Below are positions 19,447-31,004 of a DNA stretch of 64,000 bases, in pieces (the first letter of the stretch is position 1; each line of letters starts with the position of its first letter). The stretch is from Gnetum montanum (taxonomy: Eukaryota > Streptophyta > Gnetopsida > Gnetales > Gnetaceae). Both the position numbers and the translations under genes were made by a program. Under the pieces are notes generated by a model. The model searched no databases. It had not been told where the DNA came from and saw only the letters and a program-made list of their open reading frames with translations. The stretch spans positions 3,085 to 67,084 of the forward strand of contig MNCI01008068.1 of the NCBI GenBank assembly GCA_015680685.1. Reading direction: 5' to 3'.

Positions 19447-22387
19447 TTAGTGGATGGGAGAGGAGATGGCCCTCAGTTGGGCTAGCCAAGGCCTGCCTAG
19501 AATCCTGTTGAAACCTAGCATCTCTTCTATGACAGTGAGATTTGCGCTAGTGGGGAATTTCTCTCCTACCACAAAGGCTAAGTTGATTGTACCTTTGGCT
19601 GCGACATGTGATCCATTGAAGGATTTTAGACACGTGGTTTTGGTTGGCCTGATTTCATCTACCAGGCCTAGCTTGTCAATGACAAAGTACAAGACTACAT
19701 TTGTTACTGCACCATCATCAACATCTACTCGATGGATGGTACACTTTCCAACACGAATGCTAATGGATAGTGAAGTTGAAGTGACCTCCCCTAGTGTGGG
19801 GTTGACTTTGATTGCATCATCATGAAAAGATAAGGTTATTGAACCCAATTCTTGTGGTGTAGGAGGTAACATTGCTACACGGATGGATGCTTCATCGGCA
19901 ATGATATCCTCTGTAACAGGAATGGAGGCCAAGACCTAGGCCAATGCTTGGCAGTGAATAGATGATGTCATGACCAAGTCGTACAAGTTGAACGTTGTGT
20001 TCTTTTGCTTGAGCATTTGTTTTACCTAGGTTAGTACAGCCACAAAGTCCTTGTCATTAGCCATTATATTGGCCTTGATTCCCTCTATGTGGTTTGAGAG
20101 ACAGGTCTCTTGCGAACGGGACTTGAGCTTGGTTTGTTTGTCTTGTTTGGTGGTAGGGTCCCTAGTTTTTGGTTGTTGCTTGCTAGTTGTGGCCTTTGCT
20201 TGAACCATGAGGGTTGCAAGATGCTCATTTGTCCTGTTGCATTGCCATTTGGTGGGCCTACCCAGATTGCTAGTGGGGTCAACCCTTGAAGGAGGAGGGA
20301 TCGAGATGTTGCCCACTATTGGGCTTCAGGTAGGTGAGGAGTCATCATGTTGTGGCACCCTTATAATAAAGGGTGACTTAGGAGTTGTTGTTATGTGGCC
20401 AGCTTGTTGTGGCACCTTGATGATAAAAGGTTGCTTAGCGGTTGTTGTTGCTGTGTCATGCTAGTTTAACATCTAAGCGAACGGTTCATGCCAGTTTAAC
20501 ATCTTAGCGAATGGTTTATGTGGAGCCTTGACCACAAAGGGTGTTGTGGGTGCCTAAGGTGACACTTTGATAACAAAGGAAGGCCTCTTGTTTGTGGAGG
20601 CTGAGGGTATCCTTGCCTTGCTGGGAGGCACATGGATCACAAAGGGTTGTTGCACAGGTTTGGGCTTGCCACCTATGCTAATTGAGTTTATGACATAGGA
20701 GGCATTGTCTATGTTGGATTGACTTGCCATGTCGATCACTAGTTGGCCTTGTTCTATCATTCCCTATAGGTCATCTTGCAAAGCATGACATTTGTCTATA
20801 CTATGACTAGCCATTTGATGGTAATGATAGTATTGGTCCAATTTAAAATGTTGTGGAGCCGGGGGCTCATTTGGTACTACTAATGTGGGGTTCCTTAGTA
20901 GTTCAGAGTACCTATCATGTTTTTTGTAGGTAATCTCTGACACGTGTTTATGTTGGATTTGCCCAGCTTTCAAGAGTTGTTCTAATAGTTGAGAGGGTTG
21001 CATCGGTAGTGGTGTATACTTTGAGTAGTCCTTGCGCTGAAAGTTGGGCCTTAGGGTGGCCCTTTCCAATGTAGGTGAGTTGGCGCCAAAGTTGGCAGCT
21101 TTGTCAGCTAGGACTTTGGGTTGCTTAGCTGTTTGGCCCTAGTTGGTTGCCTTTGTGCTTGTGGCCACCATTGTTATTGTTGTGTTTTTCTTGCGAGCAT
21201 GTTGGTTTTTGTAGGCCACGTAACTTAGGTCATTACTTGATTGTGCTGCCTCCTCTATGCTTTTGATTTGTGTGAATGCTTGACTTAAAGTCCAAGCACG
21301 CAAATAATAGAGTTTTAACTTAACAAAGTCATTCATAGCGGCTTTAAAAATGGTGAGCAAGTATGTCTCAGGTATGGGCTCATGGAGTTCATTTAGGGCT
21401 GCACTCCATCTTTGGATGAATTTTTTCACTGGCTCTTAAGGCACTTGTTTGATCTTAATCAAACTATCTAGTGTGGCTTTAGGCTTTAAATTGTATTTGA
21501 AATGGGTAACAAACTAATGTAACAAATCCTCCAGAGAGAATATGGAGTTATGAGGTAAGGCTCGGTACTAATCTAAGGCTTTTCCTGTTAAGGACATGGC
21601 AAATACATGTAGAATTGCATGGGGCCAGACCTGAAGTAGTAGACATTCTAGTTGAAATGTCACTAGGTGGGCGTTTGGATTTCCCTCTCCATTGTACTTG
21701 GTTAGATGAGGTAATGAGATTTCCTTTGGCAAGGTTAATGGTGGAACTGAAGGATGGATTGGGTCATCTTGGTAGAAGTCCAACACCTTGATTTCCTTAG
21801 TGTTTGCGGTATTAAGGTGCTTTACCTCCTCAGTTAACATGTGCATCATTTTCTTTGTGTATGCCCACTCTTGGATAGTAGGCAAACCCGGCGGGTTGAG
21901 TGGATTGCAATTGATAGTAGTTTGGTTGTTGTAATGTTTGTGGAAAGGGAGTCTGTTGGATTGTCAGACATTGTTGTGGTGGGGCAACATTTAGAGATGG
22001 GATCACAAGGTGTGGTATGTTGTAGTATGTTGGTTGGTGCTATTGAGTAGCTGGTGAAACCCACTGCCTAGCCATAGGTTGTGAGGTGATCCCCTGAACG
22101 TGTTGTGATGAAGTAGTTAGATGGGCCCCATGGGTTTGCATTTGTGATATGTAATGGGTGGACATGGAAACTGGTACTTCTTGTCGAGAAGTTGGTCTTC
22201 GCATGTGTGCGGATGAAGGAGGAAGCATGGTTCCTTCCAAGAAAGGTTGGAACAATGGGTTTGTATAGGCATGAGGACTGATGGTATGGTACGAATCCCC
22301 ATGCTCAGATTGGACAGAAAAGTCATCTTCCTCATCTCCATTTTGAGGCTCTATCAGAGGTGGCTGTAAGGCTTGACTCCTTGCCAT
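19447..22387 (-). pseudogene. Element D: gag-protease polyprotein (Tat-like), frameshifted
   Basis: It starts at ATG 22387 (MARSQALQPPLI). The N-terminal part is Pro/Gln/His-rich. A stop (22040) and a frameshift lie near 22040-21890, then gag continues with LPTIQEWAYTKKMM, LTKYNGEGNPNAHLVTFQ and FIQRWSAALNELHEPIPE, the usual gag capsid layout. A zinc-knuckle relic follows (HYHQMASHSIDKCHALQDDL; the first Cys is Tyr). About 20460-20520 is a variable region with a short tandem repeat. The protease (19932-19447) has VDVDDGAVTNVV as its catalytic block and FNRILGRPWLAQL near its end. Coverage of about 980 codons with few lesions makes D one of the better-kept elements here. Confidence 0.85.
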
Positions 22388-22650
22388 GAGAAGCTAAGAT
22401 ATGAGTTGATGATGGGGCTTAGAAAGAGGGATTATGTCAAATGCTGAGGGAGTGAACTCATGACCTCCCTTGTAGATGAGCTCATAGTTTCGCTTTTCCT
22501 CTCTTTCGTACGATCGATCGGCAAGTTGGCTTGGATTTTTACATAAATGAAGTTATATTTTTCAGGTGTGAGGATTGCACAAGTAGGATTGATCTAGGAA
22601 GATTCCATGATAATGTGTCCAGGCTGATAGCGTGTGCAGCATGACAAGTT

Positions 22651-22880
22651 TCAGCGTGAGCAAGCTCAGCGTGCGTGATAGGGTGCAGCGTGAGCAAGCT
22701 CAATGTGAGTGACAAGGTGCAGCGTGAGCAACCTCAGTATGCATGACAGGGTTAAGCATGAGCAAGCTCAGCATGCGTGACAGGGTGCAGTGTGAGCAAG
22801 CTCAGTGTGCATGACAAGGTGCAGCGTGAGCAAGCTCAGTGTACGTGACAAGGTTCAGCATGAGCAAGCTCAGCATGTGT
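22651..22880 (-). repeat. Element D: 34-bp minisatellite in the leader
   Basis: About seven units of 34 bp (CAGCGTGAGCAAGCTCAGTG, then TGCGTGACAAGGTG), between the primer-binding site and gag. The core AGCGTGAG is also frequent in the D LTR U3. Units touch each other, so it is not a CRISPR array. Confidence 0.85.
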
Positions 22881-23005
22881 AAGCCTCAACGTGAGTGAGG
22901 GCTTAGCTTGAGTAAGTCGAGTTGGGATTTAGTTTTGGCACTTGGTCTATGCAATGTTTAACAGGTAACGTGATCAGCATTTTGATTAAATGAAAAACAA
23001 ATTTG

Positions 23006-23025
23006 ACCCTCCTTCTAGCACCAAT
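23006..23025 (-). other. Element D: probable primer-binding site
   Basis: On the minus strand TTGGTGCTAGAAGGAGGG starts a few bases after the 5' LTR end. TGG at the start fits pairing with a tRNA CCA end. I cannot assign the tRNA with confidence. Confidence 0.5.
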
Positions 23026-23029
23026 TTAC

Positions 23030-24726
23030 TGTACTAACCTAAATCGTCGGTCTAAGGCTAGAAGGAAAAACAAACACCGAAAGATCATCGGGCAGACATA
23101 ATTGACCCTGCCTTCGCCTGAGGAAAAGCTAGAAAGGGAAACAAAGGTAGAGTGCCTTGGATGGTCTACATGCAAATCAACCAAGGACTTCCCCGAGCGT
23201 AAGCTATGACTAGCGCTGGGGTTATCATAACTGATGTTTCAAATGTGAACAGTGACGTACAAAATGTAAACGGCAACGCACGAAATGCAAACAGAGTGTA
23301 TATAGAAATGTATTGTAAACAAAGCATAAACTAAATGTAAAACAGAGTAAACAATATAATTTCTAGAAAAATGAACTGTATTGTATTGCTTAGAAAAGAT
23401 GTGCACCAGTCAAAGCGTAGCTGCACGTGTGGATGGCAGGTCAAGTGCCAAGCCCCAAGATGATGTGATGTGTTTCAGGAGTGCTTGGATGCTAGGAGTC
23501 AAGTGTGCCCAAGTGCCCAAGGATTGCTGGTCTGAGTTTCCTAAGCCATCAACCTTCAAAATTTTCAACACCGTTTATGTGAATTGATAGGGTATTTATA
23601 GGGTTGGGTTGGGCTCGGATGCGGAATTCATGAATGGAATCAATGGCTGGGAGATGAGGGAAACATGGATCTCGTGACATGTGTCCAATGGATAGCTGTG
23701 TGTGAGTTGGACGTGTGTAGGCAAGCTACGTTCTTAACCAAGTTCATCATATCTTACAACGTGTGGCTTACTCAAGCCCATGGAAGCACATACAATTTGG
23801 ACCGTGAGGGCTCTAAAAGCCCACAAATGAAGATATACAATGAAATGATAATGTACAACAAGAGAAATTGGTTGTGGCTTCGTTGAAACTTCTGGATCTA
23901 TGACTTGACTGCTATGGGGTGTCAAGTCCATGGCTATCTGAGGTGTCTCTATTTTGCCAGGGCTCCTAGTGTGAGTTTTCTTGGTCGTGGCATGTCCTCA
24001 GCATGCGTTTGAAGTGCTTTTGTCTTAGCGTGACTAGTACTCACGTTGCAGCGTGTCCCCAGCGTGGCCACAACATGAGTGAGGTGAAGTTGACATGTTT
24101 TACTCTAAATTTTGAATTTTTGGAGCCTGTTTCTAAGTACAACTACTGCTTGCCTGTGTGTTCTGAAATCTAGAAATTTGATCCTGGATATGCCTTGTTT
24201 GGAACCATTTTGGGCAGGTCACGCTGGACTCATGTTGTAGCGTGACCTAAACACTTGCAATTTTTGGACCTAGAATGTAGAAGTTTTGGAAGCTGGGACT
24301 AGAGGTTGTCGACCTTGAACCCTGGGAGTGATGTGCACCTTTGAATCATGTTATTTTGACTTAGGTTTGAGACTGTTGGAGTTGGTCATGCTAGACCCAT
24401 GTGGCCAACGTGTATGCAGCATGAGTGCAGCGTGCGCTACAACGTGCATGTGAAAAATGTGAACAGTTTGTCTCGAAATTTGAATTTCTGAATGCTGAAT
24501 CTTGGAGTTGACATCATTGGCCCTTGAGGATGACTTGCACCTTTGAAACCAAACCATTTCAACTTTATTTTGAAGCTATCAGAGTTACTCACGCTGAGGG
24601 CAAGCTAGCTTGACAGTGTGAGCAAGCTGGACCTAAGTTCCGTTCCTTAGTCAAATTTTGCCTCCTGAAATCTTGAAAGGGCTTGAGTCATTTTCAAAGT
24701 GCTAAGCCGAAATTAGTGGTGTTTCA
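23030..24726 (-). repeat. 5' LTR of element D (1697 bp)
   Basis: TGTACTAACC to GTGTTTCA on +, collinear with 15278-17018. The TATA is at 23590-23600 (minus). It has more intact CpG than the other LTR at several CACGCTG words. The ATCCC duplication follows at 24727-24731. Confidence 0.9.
23590..23600 (-). promoter_or_regulatory. TATA box in the D 5' LTR
   Basis: TATAAATACCC on the minus strand, identical to the box in the 3' LTR. This LTR would drive the element's genomic RNA. Confidence 0.6.
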
Positions 24727-24731
24727 ATCCC
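24727..24731. other. Target-site duplication ATCCC (right copy) of element D
   Basis: It pairs with 15273-15277. Immediately to the right, ACCATCTCATTG resumes the A integrase, matching B at 52155. Confidence 0.9.
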
Positions 24732-24990
24732 ACCATCTCATTGATAGCTCTTACAAGAGTGAACAAATTGGTTAACATCCCTGAAGATTGTTGGCCAGTA
24801 ATACCCTACCATTAGGATATTTAGGGCCATGTGTCTCCCTACATAGTGGTCCCCATAAGGACCCTCATAAGAATTTTAGAGAATGCATAGTTTATCAACA
24901 TCAGGGACACACCAACGAACCAGACCATCGGTGCACACCTTGTAAAGGTGTTCAGTGATTTCCATGAAGCATTTAGCTTTATGAAGAAAC
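24732..24990 (-). pseudogene. Element A: integrase zinc-finger region (part 1 of split gene)
   Basis: The minus strand reads CTDGLVRWCVPD, then GDHYVGRHMALNILMVGYYW and FVHSCKSYQ, the HHCC finger of gypsy integrase. The last Cys has become Tyr (CKSC to CKSY), a G-to-A change. Element D interrupts right after this finger; the core resumes at 15277. Confidence 0.85.
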
Positions 24991-25089
24991 TATTGTTTCT
25001 TCTAGTGATCCAAGTCATGTGACATCTCTTGAGTGAGAAGATAAGTAAGGATGTCATCATACCATATAGGTTCAACAGGCACTTGTTCA

Positions 25090-25560
25090 TTTATTACACT
25101 AGCAAAGAGGATTTCATCAGGAAACTGATCAAAGAGCGAGCTCTCCTCCTCTATGTTGTACCATCGTAACTAAGAAAAGTGATTAACAATCACATTCTTA
25201 ATCTCCTTTTGATCTACCATTGTAAGATTGAACTTATAAAGATCACCAGCCATTGTATGACACACGAGCTCACCATTAGCTTGTTCATAAGGAAGTAAAT
25301 GGCATGATGGTCAATGTGCACAAACACTTTGTATCTAAGCACATAGTGCTTAAATTTCTCCAAAGCATACACTAGCATCCTTAGCTCTTTTCTTCATTGT
25401 TATGTAGTTAAGTTGTGCATCCACAATGCTTCGGCTTGTGTAGTAGATATAATAAGGATGTTTCTAATTGTCCAACTATGTAAGCATAGCTTCCAAGGCA
25501 TAGTTCAATGCATCTATCATGATGTGAAATGGAAGGGGCCAATTAGGTGCTCGTAGAATT
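25090..25560 (-). pseudogene. Element A: RNase H remnant
   Basis: The minus strand contains YYIYYTSRSIVDAQLNYITM, matching the RNase H block YYIS.T...AQ.NYTT.EKEL of gypsy pol and B 52903-52664. Stops interrupt it. It lies between reverse transcriptase and integrase in the normal order. Confidence 0.75.
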
Positions 25561-25599
25561 GGAGTTTCTACAAAGTTTTCTTTAAGTTTCTAGAATTAA

Positions 25600-26400
25600 T
25601 TTTTGCATTCCTTGTTCTATATGAATGGATCATCTTTCTTTGTTAGATCAACCAATAGCTTCACAATCTTAAAAACTCTCTATGAATCATCAAGAGTATC
25701 CAATATGTACAAGAAATGATTGGACATCTTTAACTATTTTTAGCTGATGGGTTATTCCTTGGATGATCCTAATCTTTTTAGGATCCACCTCAATCACTGC
25801 TTGTGATATTCTATGCCTAAGCACAATGCCCTATTGGACCATCAAATGAATCTTTTACCAATTGAGCTAAATATTAGTCTTCACGTACTTTTTAAGCACT
25901 TTATCAAGGTGGTCCAGGGCTTTCTCAAATGTAGTGCCATAGGTGGAAAAGTCATCCATGAAGACATCCACCTTACTACCAATCTACTACTAAAAAATAC
26001 TTAGGACAAGGTGTTGCAATGTTGCATTGGCATTGCATAGACCAAAAGGCATCTTTTTAAATGCAAAAGTTCCCTAGGGACATGTGAATGTTGTTTTGCC
26101 CTGATCCTTTAGCACAATCTGAATTTGCTTATAGCCACTATAACCATCTGGATGAATCTGTAATAGCAATGTCCAAAAATAATGTCCAACACCTAATCCA
26201 TAAATGGTAATGGAAAATGATCTTTATAGGTTGCCATGTTCAACATCCTAAAATCAAGAAACACCCTCTACTTGCCATCTTTCTGTAGCATAATCACAAG
26301 TGGGATAATCCAATTGCTATTTGCAATTGGATAGATGAAGCCCACCTTAAGGAGTTTTTTAATTTCCTCCTAGATGATCTGCTTCAATTTGAGATTTAGC
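25600..26400 (-). pseudogene. Element A: reverse transcriptase remnant
   Basis: The minus strand near 26390-26200 reads LLKVGFIYPIANSNWI, then VIMLQKDGK and ATYKDHFPLPFMD, the finger and palm start of gypsy reverse transcriptase (W.SP...V.KK.G, DHFPLPFIDQ). The rest is recognisable only by comparison with B. Frameshifts and several stops in place of Q or W make it inactive. Confidence 0.8.
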
Positions 26401-26959
26401 CATTGCTACAACTACTTCTTTGGCTTAATGGAAGGATCACTATAGATGCAAGGCTAGCATATCCTAGGATTAATCCCAATGAGTTTAGGATATGACAAGC
26501 AAAGGCTATTTTCCATTTGTTAATTACATTCAACACCCTCTCTTTTTATTCAAGAGAAAGGTTGACATTAACTATTACTAACTTGCCATTTTTCAAAAAT
26601 GCATATTCTATGCTAACAGGTAGAGTTTTTAACTCTAAGGGCTCCTGTTTAAAAGCTTTAGGGATTTCCAATTCTCTCCTATAAGTATCATTAGGTTCAT
26701 CATCAAAGAGTTGGCAATGAACTTACTTTAATTCATCCATGCCTTCAACATAGACAAATGTTAAGCTTCAGTTGGTTCCATGCAAAGTGTGCTACTTTTA
26801 GGATTAGCTATTAGCCACTAGGTGTCCTCTTGTTTTATGGCTACTACATATAAGCACATTTGGGTTTCAGATTCATCTACACACTATCTACATGCTTTGA
26901 TTGATGAGATTTTAATAGATCACAACTTTTGTACATAGTTGCACCTTGTATCACTATAC

Positions 26960-27345
26960 GTGATGCATGGAACTCTCTTCTTCTTGATCTTCTAAAATAC
27001 ATTTTCCTTGAAAATTTCTATGGAAAGATCTTTGATGCCCATTCACACATCAAAAATGCTTAACCAAGTCCTTCCCATAATGATTAAGAATTCCCCATTA
27101 CATTTATCAATCTTGATCATGAAAAAAATAGTATGATAAGACCAACCATAGACAATGGTCACAATATCCTCCACCAATCCCAAGGAAATAATGATGGACT
27201 AATATATCAATTCTAAATAAATGTTTCTCTTCTTCATAGGAGGTAGGTTTCAAGCTTTATACATTTTATGAAAAATCATATTGACACTAGAACCTGAATT
27301 AAGAAGAGCCTTGCATGACTTATTTCCAGCAATCTACAAGTAGAT
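26960..27345 (-). pseudogene. Element A: aspartic protease remnant with active-site change
   Basis: The minus strand reads CKALLNSGSSVNMI at about 27310-27270, where the family has LLDSGSS: the catalytic Asp is Asn. Downstream, WSYHTIFFMIKIDKCNGEF, LIIMGRTWL matches the usual ...ILGR.FL end of the fold. Element B keeps the Asp but has changed the Gly. It lies between gag and reverse transcriptase. Confidence 0.75.
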
Positions 27346-27349
27346 GAGA

Positions 27350-29932
27350 AGACTTCCAAGATCAGCTCTTTTCCTAGAAAGGTTGCCAACCTTGATTGAA
27401 TAAAATACAACATGGGTTAACATGATTGTGCAAATCTTGTGAGGCATTTGGTTTGAAGGGTTCTCTAAGGAAATAGATGCAAAGGATGAAGAAGACATAG
27501 GACGACCAACCACATGCATCAGTGAGGGCTTTGTAGGGTTATTGGTTTAGAAGAATGGTCTTTTTCTGGGTCTAGGTTTTGAGCCACTTAATGGAGGAAC
27601 TAGTTGTAAGTTAATAGCCATGGTAACATTATGTTACTATGGCTACATGAGAATCTCACCTTACATGGATGGAGCAGGTAGTAATTGAATTGAGGATGGA
27701 GAAATGTGTGTGGAAGGATAAGGAGGGTACTAACAAAATGGGGGCTCTCCTCTGGGAGATGGAGAATGAGTTCTATAGTACTCCAAAAGGTAGTGGTGAT
27801 GCTAAAAAGAAGCATGACTAGATAAGTCACGCAGAGACATGGGTTGTTGAACATAGTACCCATACAGATCTGGCTACCTGTAAAGGTACTCCTACCTTGG
27901 TGCTAGCATCCCTCATGACTATGAGTGCTACCACTGCTAGTACTACTCATATGGTTGTGGTGGAGCTCCACTTGGATAATAAGGTTGTTATTGGTGAAAC
28001 TGCCTAGGATTGCCTTGAGGATAATGTAATCTTCTAGGTTCTTACCTTCTTGCTAGCCTAGGATTTCAAAGCATACACCCTAGACTCCTGCAATTGTGAC
28101 ATAATAGGGAAACATCCCTTAGGATATTCATATTGGTAGATGTCACATCCACCATCCTCATCTAGTTCTGACTCCACAATCTCTTCTACTTAAGTAGCTT
28201 TGCCTTTACCCCTTTGGTAGGAATGTTTAGCTTTCTTCCTTCTCCTGCAATCATGATCACTACTTTTCTTTTTGGATTTTATTTTATTTTTTTGCAGTTT
28301 TTAGAGCAATTTTGAATTTTTCATCCAAGGATTTCCATATTTTGTCCACCTTAGCCAAAATTTTAGAAATAGATTTTTGAACTGGCAAGTTTTTTTTGCT
28401 ACACCACTTAATCAAGTGATGCCTCCTCTTCATTGTCATGGAATCAGACCTCCCTTTTTCTAATTGAACGATCCTAATTATATTCTTTAGTTCTTTCCCA
28501 TTTCCTCAACTCACCTTCTTCTTTTGCAACCTACTCAATTAACCTTTGGATCTAATGGGCTCAAAGTTCTAAAAATCTCCTGTAGGCATAGACCCAAAGG
28601 GTTCTCCTTGTTTCTATTGGAGCCCATCTATGATGTGGCAAAGCTACTCCAGCTAAGAATAACCATGGCCATGACATTTATGCAAAAGGAAATAATACCT
28701 ATCCCTGGCTACATCCAAGGGTTCATGTGTTCCTTGTTACTAGCCTTTGATTTTCTTTCTAAAATTGGACACTCTAGAGTATGTTTGATATTTGTCATTA
28801 AATAGCTCAAGCATCATACTCCATCTATGAATTGATTCTATCTCTAAGAAGTGATACAAAATTTCTACTTCTTTTGTAAGTATCCTAGGAAATAGCTTAA
28901 GGTTTTGCTAATAATTTTTGATGTTCTACAAGACATAGGCATTGTGAAAGACTTGAAGATGGGTTTTTGGATATGAATTATATCCCCCCTCAAATTTGAG
29001 GATATTTTTCATATTCAACCTCTTGATTTTACTATCTTTCATATGCATGGTTGGAATTTTAAATGCCTCTACGATGTTCAACATGCTTCAAGTTGCAAGC
29101 AAAGGCTCATCATCATCATGATTTTAATGATGCCTATGATGTCCTCTACTACCCCTTTGTTCATGGTCGGGCCTACGATCATTATTATCCCACTATTCAC
29201 CTCCATCATAATTTCATCCCCTACAATTTTAGTCAGATTCAAAGGAGGAAGAAGAAGATGCAGATGAAGAGGATGAAGAATAAGGAGAACTACCACCACC
29301 ATAGTGTCTACCACCTCCTCTTTGCTTGTCACAACTATGATCATTAGGTTTGTCATCATCTTGATGCTTGCTTGAGCCCCTACCTTGACTTCCACTTTTT
29401 CTTGAACCTAAATTATTGATAATGGACTATAAGTTCGAGTTCAAGCCCCCTTCACTAGAGTCAATGAATGGAAAATCTTCATGTTGAGAACCCCCAGATC
29501 AAGGATCCTCATTTTCTTTTTGGTTTAGGAAGAAAAATGAGTTAGTGAACGATTTCCCCTTTGTAACTTCATGGGGCTTCTCCTGGTGCCAATCTCTTTT
29601 GCATTATGTTTCAGTGTGATGGTACTCTTCCTAGTCATGGTCTTGCATAATGTACTCTTCATAAAATCCTAGATGCCCAACCTCTTAAGAGTTTGGAGCA
29701 ACATCCTAGGAACAGATTAGCTAGGCAAAAACTCAATGTTACCATCCATGTCTCTCTACCACAANCTAGGCAAAAACTCAATGTTACCATCCATGTCTCT
29801 CTACCACAATTGATCATCCTAGAGTAGGATGAAGGTGAAATTAGGCACAAACTCATCTAGATAAGTATACATCACTTTGAACTCTTGGGGCACTGGTGGT
29901 TTCAATTCATCATGCCTATGAGAAGATGACAT
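27350..29932 (-). pseudogene. Element A: gag remnant
   Basis: It starts at ATG 29932 (MSSSHRHDELKPPVPQEFKV). It continues through a Gly/Ser/Arg-rich stretch at about 29400-29220 (GRGSSKHQDDD, GGGRHYGGGSS, then a run of Ser) and a capsid-like block near 28990-28740 (MLELFNDKYQ). Many stops replace Q, W or R codons. The N at 29765 adds a false 44 bp duplication. The minus-strand ORFs at 29078-29395 and 27600-27863 are in other frames. Confidence 0.75.
29765..29765. other. Single-N scaffold join with 44 bp exact duplication
   Basis: Bases 29721-29764 are identical to 29766-29809. It sits inside gag of element A and breaks its frame artificially. Confidence 0.8.
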
Positions 29933-30073
29933 TTTCACTTAGAAGAAAAATAATAGTGTGCTTTAAGTATAATCATTATTATTATTTTGAACGATTGTGA
30001 ATTTAGGATTCATTCCAACAATCTTAAACAATTTTCACTAAGTCTTAGATAGTGCAAATATCAAACTACAAGT

Positions 30074-30091
30074 CTCTGGAAATCACACCAA
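30074..30091 (-). other. Element A: decayed primer-binding site (tRNA-Asp type)
   Basis: The minus strand directly after the LTR end CTCATCA reads TTGGTGTGATTTCCAGAGA, a decayed TGGCGCCGTTGCCGGGGA, the complement of the plant tRNA-Asp 3' end. Most differences are C-to-T or G-to-A. Confidence 0.6.
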
Positions 30092-31004
30092 TGATGAGCA
30101 ACAAGTAGACCCTATGCCTAACCATACTTATCACTAAGTGTTCACATGTGATCCAATTGAATTCTTTGGATGTATAGCCTTCTAAGTACATTGTTCTCTA
30201 TAAGGTGATACTAACCATTGCAATCATTGTTTTTCCAATTACACTTGTGAAATGCAAAGGTATGGTTAAGTGCAACTGAGGCATATGATTTTTATCATTT
30301 TTATGTTTTATGTTCTAAGTCACCTAAAAATAAAGAATAAAGATATTTAATTCCTAATTTAATCTAATAACTAACATTTAACTAATCCTAACATAAGCAT
30401 CCATTCCCCCTTGTTGTGCACATCCTAAACACTTTTCCTGCTACTAGGTTACCAAACATTAAGCATTACTAGGATTACTAAGCACCAAGAATATGCTCGA
30501 AGTGGTCATACTTATGTGCTTAATTAATCACTATTTAATCTATCTTAATCTAGCTTAATTTAGCTTAATTTAATTACTTTAATTACTTAAAGCATTAAAG
30601 GAAATTGCTTAAAATATTAAATGCATAAAGGAAATAATTAATCTATTTCAAAGCACTACAAGGTTTATTAGAAAGCTCATCTTTATTGCCGCACACATTG
30701 TAGTGCTTAGGTACAATAGTGCTCGTATAAAGATCCATACAGTCTTTGACTCCTACTATAGGCGCTTAGAAAATATTCTAACTTTCAAGTGAAAAAAAAT
30801 ACTAGAGCTTCACTACAACTATGAGACTTATTGCCATAAATGCAACTGGTGAGCCCTTATTTATAGGTGAAACAAGGAGCCCTGTCAATGGGTACATGTC
30901 AACAAGTCAAACCCTACATTGATAGGATCATGTTGATGGCATCCCATCGATGGGGTCACCTCAACGGCATCTTGTTGACATGGCCAAACTATGATGCTTC
31001 ATCA
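30092..31004 (-). repeat. 5' LTR of element A (913 bp)
   Basis: TGATGAGCAAC to CTTCATCA on +. It is collinear with the LTRs of B and H. On the minus strand the U3 has CATCGATGGGGTC-type repeats (30900-30990) followed by CCTATAAATAAGGGC, and AATAAAGATGAGC is at the R end. The matching 3' LTR is lost at the 9885 junction. The 5 bp outside is ATAAG. Confidence 0.8.

Larger units (their letters stand above)
15278..24726 (-). mobile_element. Element D: 9.45 kb Tat-like LTR retrotransposon lacking pol
   Basis: Two LTRs (15278-17018 and 23030-24726) differ mainly by transitions and are bounded by an ATCCC target duplication. Read on the minus strand the order is 5' LTR, primer-binding site, 34-bp minisatellite leader, gag-protease (22387-19447), a short post-protease tail to about 19150, a 2.1 kb noncoding region with tandem repeats and a polypurine stretch, then hairpin/polypurine tract and 3' LTR. 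No reverse transcriptase, RNase H or integrase motif is visible. It looks non-autonomous and would have needed a helper such as a C/E-type element. Confidence 0.85.

Noticed and set aside
19454-19825. 123-codon + strand ORF
   Set aside because: Shadow of the D protease, which lies on the minus strand in this interval.
22651-22880. CRISPR-like array of 34-bp repeats
   Set aside because: Repeats are directly adjacent with no unique spacers, in a plant retrotransposon leader.
29078-29395. 105-codon minus-strand ORF in gag of A
   Set aside because: The Gly/Ser-rich gag frame is offset by one base; this ORF is the shadow.
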